Of a stretch of DNA of 33,540 nt, positions 20,721-27,884 are shown piece by piece (position 1 is the first letter of the stretch; every line of letters begins with the position of its first letter). Made by a program: the position numbers and the translations under genes. The notes beneath the pieces were generated by a model. The model was not told the origin of the DNA. It did not search any database and was given only the letters and a program-made list of their open reading frames with translations. Source of the stretch: a virus; the IMG/VR virus record IMGVR_UViG_3300036861_000219, positions 1 to 33,540 of that record, one strand, 5' to 3'.

Positions 20721-21891
20721 CCATCCCGACTGCTCGGGCTGGGCGATCGTCCTCGATGCCACCGGCAAGGCGGTCGGCTGTCATCCGACCAAGGCCAAGG
20801 CGAAAGCGCACCTCGCGGCGTTGAACGCCAACGTGAAGGGGGCAGACATGACCGATCAGGCCACGCGGGCCGCGGTCGACAACAGCACGTGGGACGGCAA
20901 CAAGGCGATGACGCAGTGCTCATCGGCCGCCGACTACAACAAGGTCTGCGCCGGGAAGACCGCGGGCGATCCGGCGCTCCGCTCGTCGCACAAGTTGCCC
21001 CATCACTACCTCGCCAAGGCACCCGTACCGAACGCCGCAGGCGTCCGTGCATCACTGCAGCGGTTCGGACAGACCCAAGGGCTGATGAACAGCGCGGAGG
21101 CCCGCCGACACCTGGAGGCGCACATGACAATGATCCAAGCGCAGGAGGCATCCGCCTTCCCGCGGGGGGACCTATACCGGGCGATGCCGCCATCGCTGGC
21201 GCACTTCGAGGTCCGCGAGGAGTCCGACGGCGGCCGCACCCTTGTCGTGCCGTTCGCGCGGTTCAACGAATGGACCGAGATCGACTCGTGGTTCGAGGGT
21301 CGATTCATGGAGCGAGTCCTGCCCGGCGCGTTCGTCGACTCGTTCGCCGAGCGCACGCCGAAGATCACGTTCAACCACGGGCGCGATCCCGAGCTCGGCG
21401 ACAAGCTGCTCGGCCATCCGGTCACGGCGTACGAGAACGACGTCGGCGGAGTGGTCGAGGCCCCGCTGTTCTCCGGCGTGCCCCCGCTCGTGACGGACGG
21501 CCTGCGCGCCGGGGCCTATGGTTCGTCGTTCCGATTCGGCGTCGACGAGGACGACATCGTGCACAAGCCAAAGGTCTCGGACTACAACCCCGAGGGCCTG
21601 CCGGAGCGGTCGATCATCAAGGCGTCGGTGCATGAGGCAGGGCCGGTGACGTTCCCGGCCTACGCGAACACGACGGCGGGCGTGCGCTCGCTGACAGACG
21701 AGTTTCGGCCAGCCGCGGAGACCGTTGCGGAGCTGGCCGCAAGGCGTCCGGGTGAGCTGGCCCGGATGATCGAAGAAGTCCTGCATCAGAAGGGCGTCGA
21801 GGACAAGCCTCTCGAGGACAAGCCTCTGCCCATCGAGGTGCGGAGGTTCCGCACACGAGAGGAGTTTCTGGCATGGATGTCGCAGAGCTGA
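20698..21891 (+). CDS. Capsid maturation (prohead) protease with an N-terminal extension
   Basis: The product has 397 residues. The C-terminal part from about 165 is an HK97-type serine protease: His227 in TFNHGRDP, Ser276/Ser277 in AYGSSFRFG, and Glu313 in SVHEAGPVTFPAYANT, which ends the domain. It cleaves the capsid delta domain during maturation. Residues 1-45 (MPWHLDSDHPDC...GWAIV) and 60-143 form one or two extra modules often fused to actinophage proteases, with Cys74 and Cys84 and a His-rich KLPHHY. ATG at 20698 lies in the portal gene. The C-terminus overlaps the capsid gene start. Confidence 0.88.
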   Translation: MPWHLDSDHPDCSGWAIVLDATGKAVGCHPTKAKAKAHLAALNANVKGADMTDQATRAAVDNSTWDGNKAMTQCSSAADYNKVCAGKTAGDPALRSSHKLPHHYLAKAPVPNAAGVRASLQRFGQTQGLMNSAEARRHLEAHMTMIQAQEASAFPRGDLYRAMPPSLAHFEVREESDGGRTLVVPFARFNEWTEIDSWFEGRFMERVLPGAFVDSFAERTPKITFNHGRDPELGDKLLGHPVTAYENDVGGVVEAPLFSGVPPLVTDGLRAGAYGSSFRFGVDEDDIVHKPKVSDYNPEGLPERSIIKASVHEAGPVTFPAYANTTAGVRSLTDEFRPAAETVAELAARRPGELARMIEEVLHQKGVEDKPLEDKPLPIEVRRFRTREEFLAWMSQS

Positions 21892-23366
21892 ACGAGCTCC
21901 GATCCATCGAGGAGTTGACGAACAAGCAGGGGGAGGTGAAGGCCGAGCTGACGGCGCTCGAGAACGAGTACGCCGGTCTCCCCTATCCCGACGACGCCCG
22001 CGAGCGGTACGCGGACCTCGTCGAGACGAACGAGGAGATCGACAAGCGCGTCGTCGAGCTCGACAAGCGCGAGAAGTACCTCAAGCACATCGCCGAGAAC
22101 GGCGGGTCGGACCCGGCCCGCGTGACCCCGGCATGGGAGGCACCCAAGGTCGACCGTTCCAGCCTCAAGGAACGGGACATCTACGACCTGTCGAACGTCC
22201 GATTCAACCCCGAGGACCCGCAGCGCGGACGCCAGGAGTACCGCGACCGGGCGATGCGAGCGATCGAGCTCGCGCACTTCCCGGAGCAGATCGGCCGGGA
22301 GCGCGCAATGGAGCACATCGGGCGCCTGCTCGATGAGTTCGACACCGACGATGGGCAGCTCGCCCGTCGCATCCTGAAGACCGGCTCGCCGCAGTACCGC
22401 GCGGCGTTCCGCAAGTGGATGATGGGCGTGCCGATGACGAACGAGGAGCAGCGCGCCTTCTCGCTGTCGACGACCGGCATCCCGATCACGTTCACCCTCG
22501 ACCCGACGCTGATCCCGGTGTCGGCCTCGGTGGTGAACCCCCTACGCGCGATCTCCAGCGTGGAGCCGATCGTCGGGTCGAACGAGTGGCGTGGGGCCAC
22601 CGCCGCGGCGATCACCGCCTCACGTGCACTCGAGGCCGCAGTCACGACCGACAACACCCCGACGCTCGCGCAGCCCGCGATCGTCTGCTCACGGGTGCAG
22701 GCGTTCGTGCCGTTCTCGGTTGAGGCCGAGGGTGACTGGCCCGGTATGGACGCCGGGCTGGCGCGGCTGTTCGCCGACTCGAAGGACGATGAGGAGGCGA
22801 CGGCGTTCTTCTCCGGCAACGGCACGCCGCCGAACCCCTTCGGCCTGTCGACCGGCGTCACGGGGACCACGGCGCTCGCAACCGGACTGACGATCACCGC
22901 CGCCAACCTGTACGCGATCGAGGCGGCGCTGGCTCCGAGGTTCCGGCCGCGGGCGCAGTGGGTGGCGAACCGGGCGATCTACAACATCATCCGGGCGCTG
23001 GACACCGCGGGCGGCGCGCAGTTGTGGCTCCGCATCGGTGAGCTGATGGGCAACGCTCCGGCGTCCTCGGGTGGCAACGGCAATACCGGGCTCCGTCTGC
23101 TCGGCTACGCCGTGAACGAGCTCTCGACCGCACCGGCGACGATCGTGAACGGAGTGAAGGACATCTTCCTGGGTGACTTCTCGATGTTCAAGATCATCGA
23201 CCGGGTGGGCATGAACATCGAGCTCGTGCAGAACCTCACGCAGCAGGCCACGGCCGGGACGGGCTTCGGGATGCCGACCGGACAGCGCGGTCTGTTCGCG
23301 TGGTGGAGGAACGGATCGAAGGTGCTGGACGCGGTCGGGTTCCGCGCCGGAACCGGCACCACGTAA
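21873..23366 (+). CDS. Major capsid protein, HK97 fold with delta domain
   Basis: The product has 497 residues. The first 75 or so form a coiled coil (ELTNKQGEVKAELTALENEY) that acts as the internal scaffold (delta domain) and is removed by the protease. The HK97 core starts near residue 190, and its recognisable parts include VNPLRAISSVEPIVGSNEWR, the E-loop/P-domain region and the end GQRGLFAWWRNGSKVLDAVG. The gene starts 18 nt before the protease stop, after GAGAGGAG. A strong hairpin follows the gene, separating it from downstream genes. Confidence 0.95.
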   Translation: MDVAELNELRSIEELTNKQGEVKAELTALENEYAGLPYPDDARERYADLVETNEEIDKRVVELDKREKYLKHIAENGGSDPARVTPAWEAPKVDRSSLKERDIYDLSNVRFNPEDPQRGRQEYRDRAMRAIELAHFPEQIGRERAMEHIGRLLDEFDTDDGQLARRILKTGSPQYRAAFRKWMMGVPMTNEEQRAFSLSTTGIPITFTLDPTLIPVSASVVNPLRAISSVEPIVGSNEWRGATAAAITASRALEAAVTTDNTPTLAQPAIVCSRVQAFVPFSVEAEGDWPGMDAGLARLFADSKDDEEATAFFSGNGTPPNPFGLSTGVTGTTALATGLTITAANLYAIEAALAPRFRPRAQWVANRAIYNIIRALDTAGGAQLWLRIGELMGNAPASSGGNGNTGLRLLGYAVNELSTAPATIVNGVKDIFLGDFSMFKIIDRVGMNIELVQNLTQQATAGTGFGMPTGQRGLFAWWRNGSKVLDAVGFRAGTGTT

Positions 23367-23387
23367 GACCGGGCAACCGGGTGGATC

Positions 23388-23414
23388 GGGGGGGAGGCAC
23401 GGGGCCTCCCCCCC
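23388..23414. terminator. Strong hairpin after the capsid gene
   Basis: GGGGGGGAGGC (23388-23398) and GCCTCCCCCCC (23404-23414) pair perfectly over 11 bp around a 5-base loop, ACGGG. It lies in the 66-nt gap between capsid and the next gene. There is no T run, so it may act as a partial terminator or as an mRNA stabiliser keeping capsid messages more abundant than downstream ones. Confidence 0.6.
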
Positions 23415-23432
23415 ACCCGATAGGGAGGTCCG

Positions 23433-23660
23433 ATGCCAGCAGCGAAGACGTACATGAAGGCCCGCCATGCCTTCGGCGTGCAGTACGAGGGCGAGTTCAT
23501 CACGATCTCCGAGGGCGAGATCGTCCCGTCCGGTCACAAGCTGCTCAAGCAGCTCGGCAAGGCGGGCGTCGAGGAGCACTTCGAGGAGGTCACGTCGTTC
23601 GGCCGGTGGGACAAGGTCGAGCAGGCGACGGCCGCCCCCGGTGAGAAGCGCGGCGCATGA
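23433..23660 (+). CDS. Small head-region protein
   Basis: This 75-residue, charged protein has a beta-rich core (YMKARHAFGVQYEGEFITIS, EGEIVPSGHKLLKQ). It is in the place of small head or head-completion proteins between capsid and connector. Ribosome site AGGGAGG before ATG. No family recognised with confidence. Confidence 0.5.
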   Translation: MPAAKTYMKARHAFGVQYEGEFITISEGEIVPSGHKLLKQLGKAGVEEHFEEVTSFGRWDKVEQATAAPGEKRGA

Positions 23661-23806
23661 GGATCGTCGCGTTCATCGCCGCCATGGCCTGCATCGTCGT
23701 CGGTTTGCTGACGGGCCTGTTCGAGCTCGACACGAACCTGTCGGCGCTCGCGTGGTTCGTCGCGGCCATCGCGATCGCGCTCGTGTTCAAGGGTGAGCCC
23801 GGATGA
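23657..23806 (+). CDS. Tiny two-helix membrane protein
   Basis: This 49-residue protein is almost all hydrophobic: VAFIAAMACIVVGLLTGLF and then LSALAWFVAAIAIALVF, joined by an ELDTN loop and ending KGEPG. Two membrane segments are clear. ATGA overlap with the previous gene and overlap with the next support a real gene. A membrane protein among head genes is unusual; role unknown. Confidence 0.6.
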   Translation: MRIVAFIAAMACIVVGLLTGLFELDTNLSALAWFVAAIAIALVFKGEPG

Positions 23807-24636
23807 CGGTGCAGCGCGTCCTTCGGGACACGCGGGCGCAGCCCGAGGTCGTCTTCTACGTCGGCACGACGCCGACCGACGCCGACGCGTCCGTCACGGT
23901 GGACATCTTCCGCGCCGATGGGTCGATCTTCGCCACCGACGCCGCGACGACGCACGGCGCGACCGGCCACTACGTCTACACGCTCGCGCCGCAGTCGGTG
24001 CTTGAGCGGTTCCAGCTCGTGTGGGAGGGCACGTTCGGCGGCGTCGTGCAACGGCAGACGTCCTATGTCGAGGTCGTCGGCGGATACGTCGTGTCGCTCG
24101 CCGACCTGGCGGCCGAGTCCGGGCTGGCGACGAAGACCCCCGCCGAGCTTGCCGAGGCCCGTCAGTGGTTCGAGGACCGGGCCGAGGACTTCTGCGGCGT
24201 GGCGTTCGTGCCGCGATACGCGCGTGATGTGCTCGACGGCACGGGATCGCGCAGGCTCGACCTGCTGCACGCCCGGCCGCGCTCGATCATCTCCGCGAAG
24301 TTCGACGGGGTCGTGCAGGACGCGACGACCTGGGACCTGTACGAATCCGGGTACATCATCGCGCCGTCGACATTCCCGTGGGGATTCCGGAACATCGAGC
24401 TGATTTACGAGCACGGGTACGATTCGGCGCCGTCCGACATCCGCGACGCGGCGCTGACCGCGATCCGGTCGAACGTGCTCGCCGATTCGTCCGGCGGGGG
24501 CGGCATCCCCGCAGGTGTGACCTCGCTCATCACCGACGCGGGCACGATGGTCTTCGGTGGTCGGCTGACCCGGCCGTTCGGTATCCGCGCCGTCGACGAT
24601 GTGCTGCTCGATCGGCGCGTCGTGATGATGGCATGA
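23803..24636 (+). CDS. Head-tail connector with N-terminal Ig-like domain
   Basis: The product has 277 residues. Residues 1-95 are a beta-sandwich, Ig-like domain (VVFYVGTTPTDADASVTVDI, GHYVYTLAPQSVLERFQLVW). From about 97 it matches HK97 gp6/SPP1 gp15-type connectors (SLADLAAESGLATKTPAELA, EARQWFEDRAEDFCGVAFVP, then IRDAALTAIRSNVLAD). Those form a ring below the portal. The Ig-like extension may decorate the neck. Start overlaps the small membrane gene by ATGA. Confidence 0.7.
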   Translation: MTVQRVLRDTRAQPEVVFYVGTTPTDADASVTVDIFRADGSIFATDAATTHGATGHYVYTLAPQSVLERFQLVWEGTFGGVVQRQTSYVEVVGGYVVSLADLAAESGLATKTPAELAEARQWFEDRAEDFCGVAFVPRYARDVLDGTGSRRLDLLHARPRSIISAKFDGVVQDATTWDLYESGYIIAPSTFPWGFRNIELIYEHGYDSAPSDIRDAALTAIRSNVLADSSGGGGIPAGVTSLITDAGTMVFGGRLTRPFGIRAVDDVLLDRRVVMMA

Positions 24637-24803
24637 TCCGGCGCTGGCGTTCGCGGCGATTCTGGCGGCGAGTCGAGGCCGGGAAGAAGGCACGGCTGCC
24701 GAAGTATCTCAATCCGACGCGTGTGCCGGTGGAGGGTTCAAATCCATTCCGCGGTTTCGTCAAGCTGTCCCAGGCTGATTTCAGGGAATGGTGGACCGGA
24801 TAG
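24633..24803 (+). CDS. Small basic protein between connector and tail terminator
   Basis: This 56-residue, very basic protein (MIRRWRSRRFWRRVEAGKKA) has the short tail FRGFVKLSQADFREWWTG. It fits the position of head-tail stopper or small neck proteins but is shorter than those. ATGA overlap at the start, and its TAG abuts the next ATG directly. No family recognised. Confidence 0.5.
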   Translation: MIRRWRSRRFWRRVEAGKKARLPKYLNPTRVPVEGSNPFRGFVKLSQADFREWWTG

Positions 24804-25259
24804 ATGTCGCGGACCTCGCGCCTCGCCGCCGCCGAGGTTGGGCTGTTCCATCTGCTCGAGGGACGCGCCGCCATCGGGGGCAACCCGCTCTCAGGCGTGC
24901 CGCTGTCCTACGGCTGGCCGGGCGACGAGCTCGCCGCCGAGCATGTGTGGATCGGCGAGGAGGCCACGTCCGAGCAAACGTGGGAAATCACCGGCTCGGG
25001 CTCGCAGGCGAAGACCGAGACGGCCTCGCTCGAGGTGTGGTTCTGGCACACGGTCCCCGGCACCGATTACCCCGCCGCGCGCGACCGAATCCTCGACATG
25101 GTCGGTGAACTCGAGATCGCGCTGCGTGACGACTGGAAGCTGCAGGAGTCGGTGTTCGACGCGACGCTGACCCGCATCCGAAAGTCCGCGGCGCCCGCTG
25201 AGAACGCGCGCGGGCTGTTCGTCCGCGCCGATGTCGAGTTCCGAGCGTGGTTGAGCTGA
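24804..25259 (+). CDS. Tail terminator/completion protein candidate
   Basis: The product has 151 residues. A helix at the N-terminus (RLAAAEVGLFHLLEGRAAI), then beta strands (AEHVWIGEEATSEQTWEITG, TETASLEVWFWHTVPGTDYP), a helix RDRILDMVGELEIALRDD and a final strand ADVEFRAWLS match the alpha/beta layout of tail terminators (lambda gpU, HK97 gp10-region). Position just before the tail tube agrees. It starts immediately after the previous TAG. Confidence 0.65.
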   Translation: MSRTSRLAAAEVGLFHLLEGRAAIGGNPLSGVPLSYGWPGDELAAEHVWIGEEATSEQTWEITGSGSQAKTETASLEVWFWHTVPGTDYPAARDRILDMVGELEIALRDDWKLQESVFDATLTRIRKSAAPAENARGLFVRADVEFRAWLS

Positions 25260-25366
25260 TGTAGGGAAGCCTGCCCAGCCGAGCCACGCCTCGCCTCGCC
25301 TTGTCACGCCCTGCCAAACCTTGCCACGCCACGTAGCCCTGATGTTATCGCCCATGAGGAGGACCC
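25260..25366 (+). other. Gap with repeated GCC/CGCC motifs
   Basis: No gene is seen in these 107 nt. The first 75 are C-rich with many short repeats (GCCACGCC, CGCCTCGCCTTG), reading like low-complexity or recombination-scar sequence. The end carries the GAGGAGG ribosome site of the next gene. Confidence 0.4.
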
Positions 25367-25534
25367 ATGAAATACCGCGTGCGGGAAGACGTGTCGGTGT
25401 CGAACCAGTTTGGGCCGGACACCGAGTTCAAGCAGGGCGTGCATGAGGCGAAGGAAGCGAACCGGGAGCAGCTCGAGCGACTCGAGTCCCTCGGCCTCGC
25501 GGAACGGGTGAAGTCGTCCGACAAGGAGGCATGA
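25367..25534 (+). CDS. Small charged protein before the tail tube
   Basis: This 55-residue protein (MKYRVREDVSVSNQFGPDTE...) has a beta-like start, then a charged helix (AKEANREQLERLESLGLAER). GAGGAGG lies six bases before ATG. Short proteins of this kind precede many actinophage tail tube genes. No function assigned. Confidence 0.55.
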   Translation: MKYRVREDVSVSNQFGPDTEFKQGVHEAKEANREQLERLESLGLAERVKSSDKEA

Positions 25535-25535
25535 G

Positions 25536-26525
25536 GTGGCGCTGAACAAGAAGATCGCGGTCGTCGCGTTCGACAAGCAGACCTCGTTCGGCACGCTGGC
25601 CGTGGCCCGCAAGTACGGGTTCGGCGTGCGGTCGGGCTCCATCCTGGACGCGGGGGTTGACCAGGCGTACGAGGAGCTCACGACCGCCAACCGTTTCCCT
25701 CCATCGGCCTACCGATCCGGCGCGCTGTGGACGGTGGATTGTGTCTCGCGGGCGTGGCCTCGCTCCGTCGTCATGCTGCTCGAGAACGCGCTCGGGTCAC
25801 GCAACACGACCGGCGCCGCCGACCCGTTCACCCACACGATCACCCCGGCTGATGCCCCCGGCTACTTGACCGCGGCGACCCGGCTCGACACGGAGTACCA
25901 CAAGATCAGGGATTGTCGTGTCGACGTGTGGTCGCTCTCATGGAACCAGGCCGAACCATGCGAGATGGGCGTGCGGATGATGGGCACCGTGGGGTCGCCG
26001 TTCACGACCTCCGGCGACCCGACTACCGACGACTCCGACCAGCAGTCGTTCTATCCCGCGGGCGGCGTGTTCCAGATCGACTCGGATTCAATCACCCCGG
26101 TTACCGCCGACATCACCGGCGGCACCATCACGATTGCCAACCATCTCGAGCCGGTGCGTGTCTCCCGGTCGCTCGAGCCCATCGACGTGTGGCCAGGCCT
26201 GCACGAGATTACCGTCACGTTGCGGCTGATCCCGACCAATACGACCCTATGGCGCTCGGTCGTGACCGGCTCCGATGCCGGGACCGCGCTGGGGAACGCG
26301 CCAGTGTACGGATCGTTCCACACGCTGTTCACGATTACGGCCGGAACCCGTGACCTCGACCTGACCGCCACGCGAATCGCGTTCATGGGCGATTACCCGG
26401 AGCCGGACCCGGCGGGCGGGCCGGTCGAGATCGAGCTCACCGGCACGGTGGTCAAGCCCGCCGCGGCGGCGTTCACCGCCGTCGTCCACAACCAGGAGGC
26501 GGCATCCAACTACGCGGGCTCGTAG
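25536..26525 (+). CDS. Major tail (tube) protein
   Basis: The product has 329 residues. Start MALNKKIAVVAFDKQTSFGT, a beta-sandwich tube domain, and the motif LEPVRVSRSLEPIDVWPGLH followed by strands up to VEIELTGTVVKPA are typical of siphovirus tail tube proteins. The protein stacks as rings to form the tail tube. It directly precedes the tail chaperones and tape measure. The GTG lies one base after the stop of the preceding gene, whose AAGGAGG supplies the ribosome site. Confidence 0.82.
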   Translation: MALNKKIAVVAFDKQTSFGTLAVARKYGFGVRSGSILDAGVDQAYEELTTANRFPPSAYRSGALWTVDCVSRAWPRSVVMLLENALGSRNTTGAADPFTHTITPADAPGYLTAATRLDTEYHKIRDCRVDVWSLSWNQAEPCEMGVRMMGTVGSPFTTSGDPTTDDSDQQSFYPAGGVFQIDSDSITPVTADITGGTITIANHLEPVRVSRSLEPIDVWPGLHEITVTLRLIPTNTTLWRSVVTGSDAGTALGNAPVYGSFHTLFTITAGTRDLDLTATRIAFMGDYPEPDPAGGPVEIELTGTVVKPAAAAFTAVVHNQEAASNYAGS

Positions 26526-26549
26526 TCCGCGGGAACCAGGGGGGAACTC

Positions 26550-26846
26550 ATGCTCATCGTGAACGACCTAGGAAACGAGGTCGTCAACTCCGACCTCGTG
26601 TTCGCCATCACGGTCGTCGAGACGCCCGAGGGATGGATTGTCCTCGCGCAAGGCGTCGCGCAGTGGCGCTCCGTGATTGTCGCGGGATCGAAGGAGCGAT
26701 GCCAGCGTGCGCTCAAACTCATCACCGACGGGGTCAAGCAACGACAACATATCCTCGACCTGGTCGGCATCCTCGGCCAGCGGGCCGACATCACCGTCCC
26801 GCAGCCCAAGATCGTGCTGCCCGGCAACGGCGAAGGGCGGCCGTGA
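26550..26846 (+). CDS. Hypothetical protein between tail tube and chaperones
   Basis: This 98-residue protein has a beta-rich N-terminal half (LVFAITVVETPEGWIVLAQG, WRSVIVAGSKERC) then a helix (CQRALKLITDGVKQRQHILD) and Pro-rich tail. Ribosome site GGGGGGAA near ATG. Position suggests tail assembly. No family recognised. Confidence 0.5.
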   Translation: MLIVNDLGNEVVNSDLVFAITVVETPEGWIVLAQGVAQWRSVIVAGSKERCQRALKLITDGVKQRQHILDLVGILGQRADITVPQPKIVLPGNGEGRP

Positions 26847-27202
26847 TGGCGTCCTGGCGTGTGGTCGGCGTCATGCTCGACGGGACGAAGCACGAGGCCG
26901 TCGGCGTCTACATGGCGCTATCGGATCGCGTCGCTTTCGAGCGGCTCTACAACGTGTCGGTCGTTGACCTCCGACGCGAGGCGAGACTGATCGACGACGA
27001 AGGCAACGCCCAGGCGCCGGTACGGAACCTGCGCGAGGAGCAGACCGCGTATTTCGCATGGCGCACGCTCACGCGGGGCGACTGTCCGGTCGGTGGGTTC
27101 GAGGACTTCCTCGAGACCGTCGAGGAGATCAAGCTCGAAAGACTGGACGGCCCCGTGGACCCTACGGACCCGGCTCCGGCGTCTGGCGAGTCGCCGTCTT
27201 AG
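26846..27202 (+). CDS. Tail assembly chaperone, short (G-type) product
   Basis: This 118-residue protein has a helical core (VAFERLYNVSVVDLRREARL, EEQTAYFAWRTLTRGDCPVG, GFEDFLETVEEIKLERLDG) and a Pro-rich tail. It lies between tail tube and tape measure, the fixed place of lambda G-like chaperones that fold the tape measure. Its 3' end overlaps a downstream frame open in -1 register that yields the longer GT-type product. ATG shares its A with the previous stop. Confidence 0.75.
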   Translation: MASWRVVGVMLDGTKHEAVGVYMALSDRVAFERLYNVSVVDLRREARLIDDEGNAQAPVRNLREEQTAYFAWRTLTRGDCPVGGFEDFLETVEEIKLERLDGPVDPTDPAPASGESPS

Positions 27203-27342
27203 CGGCGGACCTGCACATCCCACCGAACGCGATCCTCGAGGCGCCCGTCGAGGTGCAGCAGGCGCTCGGGGAGTACCACGATCAGCAGGTCGAACAGCTC
27301 GAACAGGCGATGCGGGAAGCGGAGGCGAGGCGGCGTGGCTAG
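27154..27342 (+). CDS. Tail assembly chaperone, T-type extension reached by -1 frameshift
   Basis: The -1 frame relative to the gene at 26846 is open to a TAG at 27340-27342. It encodes WRVAVLAADLHIPPNAILEA and a charged end EQLEQAMREAEARRRG, as seen in actinophage T-type chaperone extensions. No good start sits at its head. The best slip candidate is CCCC at 27151-27154, where tRNA-Pro on CCC can re-pair with CCC one base back. A slip there makes a 165-residue fusion. The extension overlaps the next gene by 8 nt. Confidence 0.65.
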   Translation, partial: RGPYGPGSGVWRVAVLAADLHIPPNAILEAPVEVQQALGEYHDQQVEQLEQAMREAEARRRG

Positions 27343-27727
27343 CGGTGGCACTGTCACGGTGCAGGGGCTCAATGAGTTCAGGGCCGCGGTGCGCAAGGCG
27401 GCCGGTGCCACGCCCCGTGAGATACCGCTCGCGTTGAAACGCGCGGGCGTCCCAATCCTCATGCAGGCTGCGGCGACCGCTCCACACCGCTCGGGCCGCC
27501 TGGCGGCCGGGTACAAGGTTGCGGTGCGAGGGACCACGGCGAGCATCGTGTCGTCGGTGCCCTACGCGGGTGGTGCGGAATGGGGATCGCGCGGCAAGTG
27601 GGCCGGATTCGCGGGTGCCCCGCCCCGCATCGTGTGGCCCGCCGTCGAGGCGCAGGAGGGCAACGTCGAACTCATCCTTGAGAACGAGCTCCGCAACATC
27701 GTCGGCATCTACGGCTGGGCGGTCTAG
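27335..27727 (+). CDS. HK97 gp10-like tail completion protein
   Basis: This 130-residue protein follows the family pattern: GLNEFRAAVRKAAG and a helical start, then TAPHRSGRLAAGYKV, VSSVPYAGGAEWGSRGKW, and PRIVWPAVEAQE. The fold belongs to the neck or tail completion group. In most phages this gene precedes the tail tube; here it lies after the chaperones and before tape measure, an unusual order. GTG at 27335 overlaps the previous frame by 8 nt. Confidence 0.7.
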   Translation: MASGGTVTVQGLNEFRAAVRKAAGATPREIPLALKRAGVPILMQAAATAPHRSGRLAAGYKVAVRGTTASIVSSVPYAGGAEWGSRGKWAGFAGAPPRIVWPAVEAQEGNVELILENELRNIVGIYGWAV

Positions 27728-27744
27728 ACCACGCACGGTCTAGA
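27723..27744. terminator. Hairpin shared by two convergent stop codons
   Basis: TCTAGACC and GGTCTAGA pair over 8 bp around a 6-base loop, ACGCAC. One arm contains the TAG of the plus-strand gp10-like gene and the other contains the TAG of the minus-strand ORF at 27740-27871. It could end transcription of either, though no T run is present. Confidence 0.45.
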
Positions 27745-27871
27745 ACACGGCGTCGACGAGGTGCCGGTAAGCGTCGAACCGGAGCAGCAGCACCGATAGG
27801 ACAGCGGTCACCGCCGCCACGGCCAGGATCAGCACCAGCACCCGGCGGTCGGCCCATGCACGCGCGAACAT
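27740..27871 (-). CDS. Possible minus-strand single-pass membrane peptide
   Basis: On the minus strand, this 43-codon frame reads MFARAWADRRVLVLILAVAA, then VTAVLSVLLLRF and a polar end. It is a well-formed membrane segment with a basic lead, ending in TAG. It occupies nearly the whole 157-nt gap before tape measure, where the plus strand shows no gene. No ribosome site is seen before its ATG, so expression is uncertain. It would be the only minus-strand gene outside the lysogeny region. Confidence 0.35.
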   Translation of the reverse strand: MFARAWADRRVLVLILAVAAVTAVLSVLLLRFDAYRHLVDAVF

Positions 27872-27884
27872 GGAGGGATCGTAG

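Noticed and set aside
24735-24745. GGTTCAAATCC, looking like a tRNA T-loop and possible attachment core
   Set aside because: The flanking bases do not make a five-pair T stem and no other tRNA arm can be folded nearby. It lies inside a small coupled gene.
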